A stretch of 29,356 nucleotides of DNA, from IMG/VR virus record IMGVR_UViG_3300031841_004183, positions 1-29,356 of that record. One strand, given 5' to 3'. Below the pieces are notes generated by a model. The model was given only the letters and a program-made list of their open reading frames with translations. It had not been told where the DNA came from and did no database searches. This DNA is from a virus. This document shows, piece by piece, positions 1-6,964 of this stretch (its first letter is position 1; each line of letters starts with the position of its first letter). The translations under genes and the position numbers were made by a program.

Positions 1-304
1 CAAAATAGGATAGCTCAAACTTACTATTACAAAATTTAAGTATCTTAAAAACAAACTTATCTTTACCGTTAGCAGCTATATCAATATTGAGTGTGTCGCT
101 AGAACCGGTATATATCTTCCAATCACTATCTACATAATCTACTCTTTTACGCTTTTTACCTTTTAGCGGTAAACGTCTTATTTTTCGCTTCATTTGCTTT
201 TTACCAATATATTTTTTACCGTTAATAGTATTAACGATTTCATATATAAACCCAAAAGCATCTTCCGGTACTGCTTGGTATACTTTCCAATGACCTGTAT
301 CCAT
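1..304 (-). CDS. GIY-YIG endonuclease, C-terminus beyond the window (partial)
   Basis: The reading frame starts at an ATG at 304 and runs off the left edge, giving 101 residues. Near residues 18-34 it reads GFIYEIVNTINGKKYIGKK, the signature of the GIY-YIG nuclease fold (the GIY equivalent is GFIY, the YIG equivalent YIG). A basic stretch follows, then a second conserved-looking block with DWKIYTGSS and ILKFCNSKFELSYF, the arrangement found in small GIY-YIG proteins of T4-like phages (Seg-like endonucleases). Such enzymes cut DNA with a metal ion and often act as free-standing homing endonucleases, but many phage copies have no proven target. The gene lies 8 bases after the stop of the small gene 313-537 and is probably co-transcribed with it from the late promoter at 543-550. 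The catalytic Glu near the C-terminus is probably outside or at the window edge, so activity cannot be judged. Confidence 0.8.
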   Translation of the reverse strand, partial: MDTGHWKVYQAVPEDAFGFIYEIVNTINGKKYIGKKQMKRKIRRLPLKGKKRKRVDYVDSDWKIYTGSSDTLNIDIAANGKDKFVFKILKFCNSKFELSYF

Positions 305-312
305 TGGAATAT

Positions 313-537
313 TTACTTCTTTTTCTTCTTCTTTCTACGCTTTGTAGTTAACGTACCTCTTCTAGTCTGGATACCGCCTAATGCTTTGGGTACTCTCGCA
401 TCGCCTGGAGCATACCAGTCGCCGGATTGACTATGACCAGTCGCAGCTGCAGCGCCTAAAGCACCGCCACCGACCGTATTTTCATCCTCTTCAAGTTTCT
501 TTTTGAACTTTTTTTCGAACAAACTTGTTTTCTTCAT
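313..537 (-). CDS. small basic-tailed late protein of unknown function
   Basis: A 74-residue protein of three parts: a charged N-terminus rich in Lys and Glu (about residues 1-20), a Gly/Ala-rich middle with the pattern GGGALGAAAATG and then DWYAPGDARVPKALGGIQTRRG, and a C-terminus of almost pure Lys/Arg. I do not recognise the family. It is judged real because a textbook late promoter (TATAAATA) ends exactly 5 bases before its ATG, because the composition is non-random, and because a GIY-YIG gene follows directly. The late promoter implies a role in the virion, in assembly or in DNA packaging. The poly-basic tail would suit DNA or RNA binding, but that is inference. No signal peptide or membrane segment is seen. 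Confidence 0.65.
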   Translation of the reverse strand: MKKTSLFEKKFKKKLEEDENTVGGGALGAAAATGHSQSGDWYAPGDARVPKALGGIQTRRGTLTTKRRKKKKKK

Positions 538-552
538 ATTAGTATTTATAAT
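525..552 (+). promoter_or_regulatory. promoter of the uvsY-uvsW unit
   Basis: TTGTTT (525-530), a 16-base spacer and TATAAT (547-552) precede the GTG start at 559 by 6 bases. No usable Shine-Dalgarno sequence fits between them, so a leaderless mRNA is expected. The -35 lies inside the opposing late gene, and the -10 overlaps its late promoter. Confidence 0.65.
543..550 (-). promoter_or_regulatory. late promoter TATAAATA for the 313-537 gene
   Basis: Read on the minus strand the site is TATAAATA, then CTAAT, then ATG at 537. This is the T4-type late -10 element read by gp55, whose gene is at 2402-2872. With initiation 5-7 bases downstream the mRNA would begin at the start codon. The element overlaps the TATAAT (547-552) of the opposing uvsY promoter. 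Confidence 0.8.
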
Positions 553-558
553 GAAAAG

Positions 559-954
559 GTGAGTATTATAGATCGATATGCAAAAGAAATAGAATCTGAT
601 TTAAAAGTAGACGAATTTAATATTAAAGAGGTTTCAATGAAAACACCTGGTAGAAAGCATTACTGGGTAACTAAGCTTATTAATCATAAGAAACGTCTTA
701 TAGATTTAAAAGCTGAGAGGTTTGCTCTAAAGAAAGAAATTTCAAAACAAATTATTCAACAATCCCCTGTTAAGATAACTATGCCGGTTGCAGAAAAAAC
801 CGCGTATCAGCATGAGCGTATGATTGAGCTACAATCGCGTATTGATGAACAAGAATTAGCTGTTGAATTTTTAGAGAAGGTCGAAAAGACGTTTAGCGCT
901 TTAAGTTTTGATATAAAAAATATTGTTGAGATCATGAAGATGGAAACCCTATGA
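559..954 (+). CDS. uvsY: UvsY-like recombination mediator
   Basis: A 131-residue protein close to the length of T4 UvsY (137). UvsY helps load the UvsX recombinase onto single-stranded DNA covered by gp32. The N-terminal third follows the T4 layout: an acidic amphipathic helix (IDRYAKEIESDLKVDEFNI), then a YWVTKLINHKKRLIDL block corresponding to the T4 segment around YSKWLNKHSSIKKEML. The rest is a long charged helix. uvsW follows with a 4-base ATGA overlap, a neighbour pair also found in T4. The start is GTG at 559. The upstream ATG at 551 hits a stop within four codons, and an internal ATG at 640 would delete the conserved N-terminus. The expected transcription start coincides with this GTG. 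Identification rests on remembered alignment and synteny. Confidence 0.8.
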   Translation: MSIIDRYAKEIESDLKVDEFNIKEVSMKTPGRKHYWVTKLINHKKRLIDLKAERFALKKEISKQIIQQSPVKITMPVAEKTAYQHERMIELQSRIDEQELAVEFLEKVEKTFSALSFDIKNIVEIMKMETL

Positions 955-2372
955 TAGAATTTACATATGAGCGTAATAAAATTCGCATGAAAGGAGATCG
1001 CTTCTCTGACATACGCGAACATTTTAGTGTGAAAGATGAGACGGCGCGCTTTAGAATGAGAGGTCGAGCTCGTTTTTTTGCGAATAGGTTATATTGTATC
1101 ACACCAACGGGTCTATTTGAACCGGGGCTGTTTTATGATATATTACGACATATAAAAGAGCTTTACCCTAATGAAGAGCTTCGTATAGACCCTACTATTA
1201 CTTCTTTTGTTAAGCCCGGGTTAAAAGATTCTAGAGTATACGACAATCTTACACATAAACTAAGAGACTATCAAATAGCAGCCTGTGAGAATGCTATTAA
1301 GTTTGGCCGCGGTATATTGAAGATGGGAACCGGTGCCGGAAAAACATTGACAATCTGCTCTATACTAATGAGTACCTTTTTACAGCGTAAGAGCGGATTT
1401 AAGTGTCTGTTGATTGTACCTGATTTAGGACTGGTGAATCAAACATTTAAAGATTTTGAGGAGTATAATGCTCTATTTAAATATACGCGATGGACAGGTA
1501 AAATAAAACCAGATTTAACCGCAAATGTAATTATAGCTAATCTAGGTATATTACAGAGTCAGTTCGATAGTAACGATTGGTTGCAAGATGTTGATATGCT
1601 TATTATTGATGAGTGTCATAAACTAAAAAAGAATAATAAAATTAACAAAATGGTGCAATCAATTAAGACCGTTCACAAATTCGGATTAACCGGGACATTA
1701 CCCGATAATAAACCCGACGAATGGAATATCTTAGGTAAGTTAGGGTCGATAATTTACGAGAAAGATAGCTATAGTCTAAGAACAGAGCAGCATTTAACCA
1801 TTGCAAAGGCATCAATTATAAAAATAGGTTATAAGGATAGGCCTATTTACGGATCAAATCAAAACAATTATAAAGTAGAGTTAGACTTTATATATGATAA
1901 TGTATATCGTAATGATGTAATATATAATATCTGTAGTAAGTTTAATAATAACTCGCTTGTGCTGGTTAATCATATAGCCCACGGCGATGCTTTATATGAT
2001 AGACTTACGCAATGTGAGAATAAGCAAGTATTTTTCGTGAAAGGCGAAGTAGAGGTTGAAACTAGAGATGAGATTAAAAAGATAATGGAAGTAAACAGTA
2101 ACGTTATCTGTATTGCAATGAGCTCTATCTTCAGTACCGGTATTAATATTAAAAATATACATATGATTATGTTTGCAGCCGGTGGTAAGAGCTCTATTCG
2201 TACGATTCAATCAATCGGTAGAGGTCTACGTTTACACGATGATAAAGAAAAATTGATTATTATAGACTTAGCGGATGATTTAAAATATGGGCAACGACAT
2301 GTTGAGAAGAGAAAAGAGATATACGCGCAAGAGAAAATACCATTTAGTATTACAGAAATAGTAGAAAAGTAA
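951..2372 (+). CDS. uvsW: UvsW-like superfamily 2 DNA/RNA helicase
   Basis: A 473-residue SF2 helicase; T4 UvsW is about 500. UvsW unwinds branched DNA and R-loops, and in T4 it helps switch replication from origin-dependent to recombination-dependent initiation. An N-terminal domain of about 105 residues precedes the motor core. Visible motifs are RDYQ (Q-like motif, near 106), Walker A GTGAGKT (126-132), the DEAH-type box DECH (220-223), motif III-like GLTGTL, and motif VI QSIGRGLRLH near 421-430. The start codon overlaps the uvsY stop (ATGA), so translation is probably coupled. The gene ends 29 bases before gp55, with only the gp55 promoter between. Confidence 0.93.
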   Translation: MIEFTYERNKIRMKGDRFSDIREHFSVKDETARFRMRGRARFFANRLYCITPTGLFEPGLFYDILRHIKELYPNEELRIDPTITSFVKPGLKDSRVYDNLTHKLRDYQIAACENAIKFGRGILKMGTGAGKTLTICSILMSTFLQRKSGFKCLLIVPDLGLVNQTFKDFEEYNALFKYTRWTGKIKPDLTANVIIANLGILQSQFDSNDWLQDVDMLIIDECHKLKKNNKINKMVQSIKTVHKFGLTGTLPDNKPDEWNILGKLGSIIYEKDSYSLRTEQHLTIAKASIIKIGYKDRPIYGSNQNNYKVELDFIYDNVYRNDVIYNICSKFNNNSLVLVNHIAHGDALYDRLTQCENKQVFFVKGEVEVETRDEIKKIMEVNSNVICIAMSSIFSTGINIKNIHMIMFAAGGKSSIRTIQSIGRGLRLHDDKEKLIIIDLADDLKYGQRHVEKRKEIYAQEKIPFSITEIVEK

Positions 2373-2384
2373 CCTTTTATATAT

Positions 2385-2390
2385 TATAAT
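2385..2390 (+). promoter_or_regulatory. probable -10 box of the gp55-47-46 unit
   Basis: TATAAT lies 11 bases before the gp55 ATG. A weak -35 candidate TAGAAA (2362-2367) sits 17 bases upstream. The longer 11-base gap is shared with the gp45 promoter at 22582. No Shine-Dalgarno sequence is present. Confidence 0.5.
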
Positions 2391-2401
2391 TAAATTATAT
2401 T

Positions 2402-2872
2402 ATGACTGATAAACCGAAGCCTAAGAAGAGAGGTCCTAAGCCTAAGATTGATGAGTTTTACGTAAATCCGGAAGTTTTTAAAGAACAAATTCGTACTTAT
2501 TATAAGACGGATGACTGTATATTTGATCTCGCAAACTCACTTAAGAAGATTGCATATGGTCTTGGCAATAAATCTAATTTTATAAACTACACGTATAAGG
2601 ATGAAATGATCGGAGATGCTCTTGTTAAGATGTACACGGCCTTAAAGAATCACAAATTCGATGTAGACTCAAAACATAACCCGTTTTCATATTTTACGAC
2701 TATAGCATTTCACGCCTTTATTAATAGAATAAAAAAAGAAAAGAAGCATCACGAAACAATCTCGAATTATAAAGAAAAGGTTTATGAAGAGGAAATGGCT
2801 GATGTAACGGACGGGATGGTTTATATTAAACCAAATTCTGATGATTTAGATTATTCTTCTAAGGATGACTAA
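2402..2872 (+). CDS. 55: late-transcription sigma factor gp55
   Basis: A 156-residue divergent sigma-70-like protein; T4 gp55 is 185. gp55 directs host RNA polymerase to TATAAATA late promoters together with gp33 and the gp45 clamp. The core at about residues 30-115 shows the sigma region 2 pattern: repeated helices, a YKDEMIGDALVKMYTALKNH block, then NPFSYFTTIAFHAFINRIKKEKK, which corresponds to the -10-reading helix. The N-terminus KPKPKKRGPKPK is very basic and AT-hook-like. The C-terminus is acidic (DDLDYSSKDD), where T4 gp55 has its clamp-binding tail. The gene overlaps gp47 by 8 bases. The NATAAATA sites at 543, 14379 and 27744 are its likely targets. Confidence 0.88.
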   Translation: MTDKPKPKKRGPKPKIDEFYVNPEVFKEQIRTYYKTDDCIFDLANSLKKIAYGLGNKSNFINYTYKDEMIGDALVKMYTALKNHKFDVDSKHNPFSYFTTIAFHAFINRIKKEKKHHETISNYKEKVYEEEMADVTDGMVYIKPNSDDLDYSSKDD

Positions 2873-3908
2873 AACTGCTATATTCTCCGATCTGCATCTA
2901 GGCGTTCATCAAAATAGCGACTTCTGGTTAGGTGTCGCTAATAGATGGGGCGATTGGTATATCTCCGAATTAAAAGCAAGAGGTATAACAAACATTATAT
3001 TTTGTGGCGACTTCTTTCATTATAGGGATGAAATTTCTGTAAAAACATTAAACTTCGCTAAAGACTTTTTAGATAAATTTAACGAGTTTAATATCACAAT
3101 GATTACCGGTAATCATGATGCATGGTATAAAGATACGAGCGAAATTAACAGCTTGAGTATACTTAAAGGTTATGAGAATATTACAGTTTATGATAAAATG
3201 ACGACCGTTACTATAAATGGTAAAAAAGTAACATTCTGCCCATGGGGTACGTCAATAAAAGATATACCGGTTAGTGATTTAGTATTCGGTCATTTTGAAC
3301 TAGTTAACTTCAAAATGAATTCTTTTAAAATTTGTGATCATGGCGATGATCCTGAAACTCTTTCCACAAAAGCCCCTCTAATCTTTTCTGGGCATTTTCA
3401 TTTAAGAGCTGATAGAACATTTGAGTCTAATAAAATTATATACGTAGGCAATCCTTTTGAAATGGATTTTGGTGATTCAATGCAATCAAAGGGATTTTAT
3501 ATATATGATGATGATTTAAATCTCGAATTTGTCGAAAATAATAAAACTCCAAAACATATAAAGGTGTTTCTATCAAAATTAATATACGAAGATAATCCTA
3601 TACAGTTCTTTAATGAGATTATCTCTAATAATATTATTAAACTAATTGTCGATAAAAATATTAATACTGAACATTTAGATGCATTAGTAGCAAAGTTGTT
3701 GACCTATAAGCCTTTTGACCTTAGAATAGATTATGATGTTAATTATAATAAGGTGCAATTTACCGAAGAAGGTGAATATGATTTATCAGGTATCGATATC
3801 ATGGAGGCAATAGATGAGTTTATTAATCTTTTAGATATTGAGAATAAGAGCGAAGTAAGCAAATACACAACAGAATTATATCAAAGATCATTAGATAAAC
3901 ACAGATGA
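2865..3908 (+). CDS. 47: gp47, SbcD/Mre11-like nuclease subunit
   Basis: A 347-residue calcineurin-type metallophosphoesterase, near the 339 of T4 gp47. It forms a complex with gp46 that resects double-strand ends for recombination-dependent replication. Metal-binding motifs are in the expected order: DLHLG (9-13), GDFFHYRDE (48-56), GNHDAWY (82-88) and SGHFHLRAD (175-183). The C-terminal part from about residue 215 would be the DNA-binding/capping region. The gene overlaps gp55 upstream and gp46 downstream (ATGA), so the three are one translationally coupled unit. Confidence 0.95.
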   Translation: MTKTAIFSDLHLGVHQNSDFWLGVANRWGDWYISELKARGITNIIFCGDFFHYRDEISVKTLNFAKDFLDKFNEFNITMITGNHDAWYKDTSEINSLSILKGYENITVYDKMTTVTINGKKVTFCPWGTSIKDIPVSDLVFGHFELVNFKMNSFKICDHGDDPETLSTKAPLIFSGHFHLRADRTFESNKIIYVGNPFEMDFGDSMQSKGFYIYDDDLNLEFVENNKTPKHIKVFLSKLIYEDNPIQFFNEIISNNIIKLIVDKNINTEHLDALVAKLLTYKPFDLRIDYDVNYNKVQFTEEGEYDLSGIDIMEAIDEFINLLDIENKSEVSKYTTELYQRSLDKHR

Positions 3909-5710
3909 AATACGTAACATTTACAGAATTAAAAATACAAAACTTTTTATCTATTGGAGAAGAAGTTGTAACGGTAGACTTTAAGAAAGGTCTTCATATT
4001 GTTACCGGTATTAATAGAGATAAAGAAGATAGGAGAAACGGTGTTGGTAAGAGTACTGTAGCTGATGCATTATATTTTTCCATCTTTGGAAATACCTTGC
4101 GTGAAATTAAGAAAAATTTTATACCTAATAATTTAACTGAAGGTAAAACTAAAGTTGAGCTTTTCTTTACAGTTGATGATCCTCATTATGGTAAAAATGA
4201 ATTTCATATTATTAGAACTTTATCGCCTTCCAAATGCCTAATCTTTAAAAATGGTGTCGATAAAACACAATCAACCATTACAAATACTGATGCATATATT
4301 CAGACGGTGTTATCTTCCTCACCTGAGGTATTTCAGAACTGCGTTATAATGACACTTAACAACCATATACCGTTTATGGCAAAAAATAAAACCGATAAAC
4401 GGAAGTTTATTGAAAAGATTTTTAACTTAGAGATATTTTCAAAAATGTTAAACGATTTGAGAAATGATCAATCTGAAATAAAAAGAGATTTTGATATTAA
4501 CATTACACGCTTAGAGGAAACTAATAACTACTTAACATCACAAAAAGCTCAGTCTAATAGTTTCGAAGATACCAAAGCTAAGAAAAAAAGTACTATGCAA
4601 AGTACTATTGATCAGCATAGACAGGATTTAAAAGAAGCAGAGGAAAAGCTCGAAAAAATAAACTCGCTTAACGACCAGCCTTATAAGGATAAGATTATAG
4701 AATTGGAAAATAAGTTGGTTAAAATTAACGAAGCTAAGGATGAAGTCAATCATAGCGTTATTTCGCAGAAGCAAATTATCAAAACTAATGCTGAGATTCT
4801 CAAGAAATTAGGTACGGAGGAAGATACTTGCCCGGTATGCCTAAGGCCAATGGAAGATCACGATCATGAAAGAGTTGAAGAGGAGAAGAGTAATATAAAG
4901 AAATCTTTAATTGATGAGAAGCAAGGTGTTGAAGCTGGGTTAAAAAAGATAGAAGAATACAATCAAGAAACATCTAAGATAAACTCTGCTATAAGAATAG
5001 TTAATGAAAAGATAACAGCTATACAGAATCAAAAATATAGTACGAGTCATATTAAAGAATCTATTGATTACATTAAAAAATGTATTAGTGAGATAGATGC
5101 AGAGTTTGCAACAATTGATGATGAAACGAACACATTTAAGGTTATTGTTAATGAGTTAGATGAAAAGGTAAAAAATATTTCTAAGGAAATTAGTACTATT
5201 AAAAAGAGCTTGGATTTATTAGATGTAGTTAAATTCGTTGTTAGTGAAGAAGGTGTTAAGAGTTTTATTGTTAAGAAGATTTTACGTAACTTTAACTCTA
5301 AACTTACCCATTATCTAAAAAAATTAGATAGTAATAGTATTTGCGTCTTTAATGAGTATTTTGAAGAAGAGATTGTAAATGAAAAAGGTAAGATCTGTCT
5401 TTATAATAACTTCTCAGGCGCAGAAAGAAAAGCTATTGACTTAGCATGTTTATTCTCATTTATGGATATGAGAAAAGCTCAAGGCGATGTACATTATAAT
5501 ATTAGCTTCTATGATGAATTATTTGATAGTAGCTTAGATGAGAAAGGAGTAGATTTAGTATTAGAGATTTTAAATGAAAGAGTAGAGCAGCTTAATGAAT
5601 GTATATTCGTTATTAGTCATCGAAAGGAAAGTATTAAATCAGCAACGGGTGATATTATTTTCCTTGAAAAGCATAATGGTATAACCAAGCGTGTTGAGTT
5701 TGTAGATTAA
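3905..5710 (+). CDS. 46: gp46, SbcC/Rad50-like ATPase subunit
   Basis: A 601-residue ABC-type ATPase of the Rad50/SbcC family; T4 gp46 is 560. Walker A is NGVGKST (45-51). Two long coiled-coil arms flank a zinc hook CPVC (C309, C312) that dimerises the arms. The C-terminal half-site has the signature-like NNFSGAERKAIDLA (near 500-513) and the Walker B region ISFYDELFDSSLDEKG (about 533-548), followed by a D-loop and the VISHR switch histidine. It works with gp47, whose gene it overlaps by 4 bases. The arms are short, as in other phage homologues. Everything needed for activity is present. Confidence 0.95.
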   Translation: MKYVTFTELKIQNFLSIGEEVVTVDFKKGLHIVTGINRDKEDRRNGVGKSTVADALYFSIFGNTLREIKKNFIPNNLTEGKTKVELFFTVDDPHYGKNEFHIIRTLSPSKCLIFKNGVDKTQSTITNTDAYIQTVLSSSPEVFQNCVIMTLNNHIPFMAKNKTDKRKFIEKIFNLEIFSKMLNDLRNDQSEIKRDFDINITRLEETNNYLTSQKAQSNSFEDTKAKKKSTMQSTIDQHRQDLKEAEEKLEKINSLNDQPYKDKIIELENKLVKINEAKDEVNHSVISQKQIIKTNAEILKKLGTEEDTCPVCLRPMEDHDHERVEEEKSNIKKSLIDEKQGVEAGLKKIEEYNQETSKINSAIRIVNEKITAIQNQKYSTSHIKESIDYIKKCISEIDAEFATIDDETNTFKVIVNELDEKVKNISKEISTIKKSLDLLDVVKFVVSEEGVKSFIVKKILRNFNSKLTHYLKKLDSNSICVFNEYFEEEIVNEKGKICLYNNFSGAERKAIDLACLFSFMDMRKAQGDVHYNISFYDELFDSSLDEKGVDLVLEILNERVEQLNECIFVISHRKESIKSATGDIIFLEKHNGITKRVEFVD

Positions 5711-5728
5711 ATTCATAATTAAACATAT

Positions 5729-6943
5729 ATGATCATACAGGGTAATACACCGTTTCAGACTTCACCTATGGGTAATAAGCCTTTTTCGCTCCCTACTGCT
5801 CCAGTTAAGCAGTCTGCGCCAAAACAGCAGCAAACACCAGAGCAAGGGTTACCTCGTTTTTTAAATTACTATGCCGATTACTCCGGATGCGGTCATTGGA
5901 GGATGATATGGCCTGAGCAGATACTTAATGCACACTCAAAAGCTGTTGTTCATGGTACGACAGTTATGAATGTTGATCCGAGATATTATGGAATGGTTAA
6001 AGGGGTACGTATTCAAAGACAGGCAACCCCTCAGCAGTTAGAGTTTGTAAAATTCTTGAGGAAGATGGCTGATCAAAATAATTTTAGACTGATTTACGAA
6101 ATCGATGATATTTGTTTTGCAGAAGATATTCCAGATTATAACAAATATAAAACAGCATTTACCGATCCTGCGATAAGAAAATCAGCTCAAGAAATGATGG
6201 CAATGTGTGATGAAATGACCGTAACATGTCCGTTCATGAGAGACTATTATCGTGAAAAAACAGGTAATAAGAACGTAACTGTTATACCTAATTTTATGCC
6301 AAAATTCTGGTTAGGTAACAAGACGAATCTAACACGGACAATGGAGAGTTACGATAAAAATAAGAAAAGGCCTAGAATTTTATACGCCGGTTCCGGAGCT
6401 CATTTTGATGTTGATAATAGAGTTAAGCAGAAAGACGATTTTCACCATGTCGTTGAAGTAATTGCTAAAACAGTTAATAAGTATCAATGGGTATTTTTAG
6501 GTGCCTTTCCGTTAGCGTTGAGACCGTTGGTCGAAGCTGGTAAGATTGAGTTTCACCCATGGGTACGTCTCTATGAATACGGTCAAAAGCTATATGACTT
6601 GAATGTTAATATGATTGTTGCACCGTTGCAAGATAATACCTTTAACAGATCGAAGTCCGATCTGAAGCATATTGAAGCTTGCGCACTAGGATTACCTATC
6701 GCTTGTCAAGATATGTGTACATACGAGCATGCGCCTATTAAATTTAATACTGGTGATGAAATGATTGCGCAAATTGAATATACACTGAGTGACAGAAAGC
6801 GTTATAAAGCACTATGTAAGAAAGCATCGCAGTATGTCGATAATAGATGGTTAGAGGATGACAAAAATATTGATTGTTATTTAGAATTATATCAATATGA
6901 TGTAGGTGATCCTAAAAGAGTAAATTTGAGTAGATATAATTAG
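5729..6943 (+). CDS. GT-B type glycosyltransferase (group 1-like)
   Basis: A 404-residue protein with a Pro/Gln-rich flexible N-terminus (about 1-40), then a two-domain glycosyltransferase layout. The N-terminal domain carries YADYSGCGHWRMIWP and YEIDDICFAEDIPDY. The C-terminal domain carries RILYAGSGAHFDVD (the usual start of the nucleotide-sugar domain), NVNMIVAPLQDNTFNRSKSDLKHIEACALGLPIACQDM (the E-x7-E-like donor-site helix of GT4 enzymes) and a closing helical region. Donor and acceptor are unknown. It sits between gp46 and DNA polymerase rather than in a surface-glycan locus, so modification of phage DNA or of a virion protein is plausible; host-glycan modification is the alternative. 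A weak CATAAT box (5714-5719) precedes the ATG by 9 bases. It shows no likeness I can see to T4 alpha- or beta-glucosyltransferase. Confidence 0.75.
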   Translation: MIIQGNTPFQTSPMGNKPFSLPTAPVKQSAPKQQQTPEQGLPRFLNYYADYSGCGHWRMIWPEQILNAHSKAVVHGTTVMNVDPRYYGMVKGVRIQRQATPQQLEFVKFLRKMADQNNFRLIYEIDDICFAEDIPDYNKYKTAFTDPAIRKSAQEMMAMCDEMTVTCPFMRDYYREKTGNKNVTVIPNFMPKFWLGNKTNLTRTMESYDKNKKRPRILYAGSGAHFDVDNRVKQKDDFHHVVEVIAKTVNKYQWVFLGAFPLALRPLVEAGKIEFHPWVRLYEYGQKLYDLNVNMIVAPLQDNTFNRSKSDLKHIEACALGLPIACQDMCTYEHAPIKFNTGDEMIAQIEYTLSDRKRYKALCKKASQYVDNRWLEDDKNIDCYLELYQYDVGDPKRVNLSRYN

Positions 6944-6958
6944 GAACTATTATATAAT
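6931..6958 (+). promoter_or_regulatory. promoter of DNA polymerase gene 43
   Basis: TAGATA (6931-6936), a 16-base spacer and TATAAT (6953-6958) sit 6 bases before the GTG start at 6965. A second TATAAT occurs at 6935-6940 inside the end of the preceding gene. No ribosome binding site is seen between the box and the start. Confidence 0.6.
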
Positions 6959-6964
6959 AGCTAT

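Noticed and set aside
194-430. Plus-strand open frame of 78 codons
   Set aside because: It is antisense to the GIY-YIG and small late genes, with low-complexity Phe runs opposite the poly-Lys codons; no start signals.
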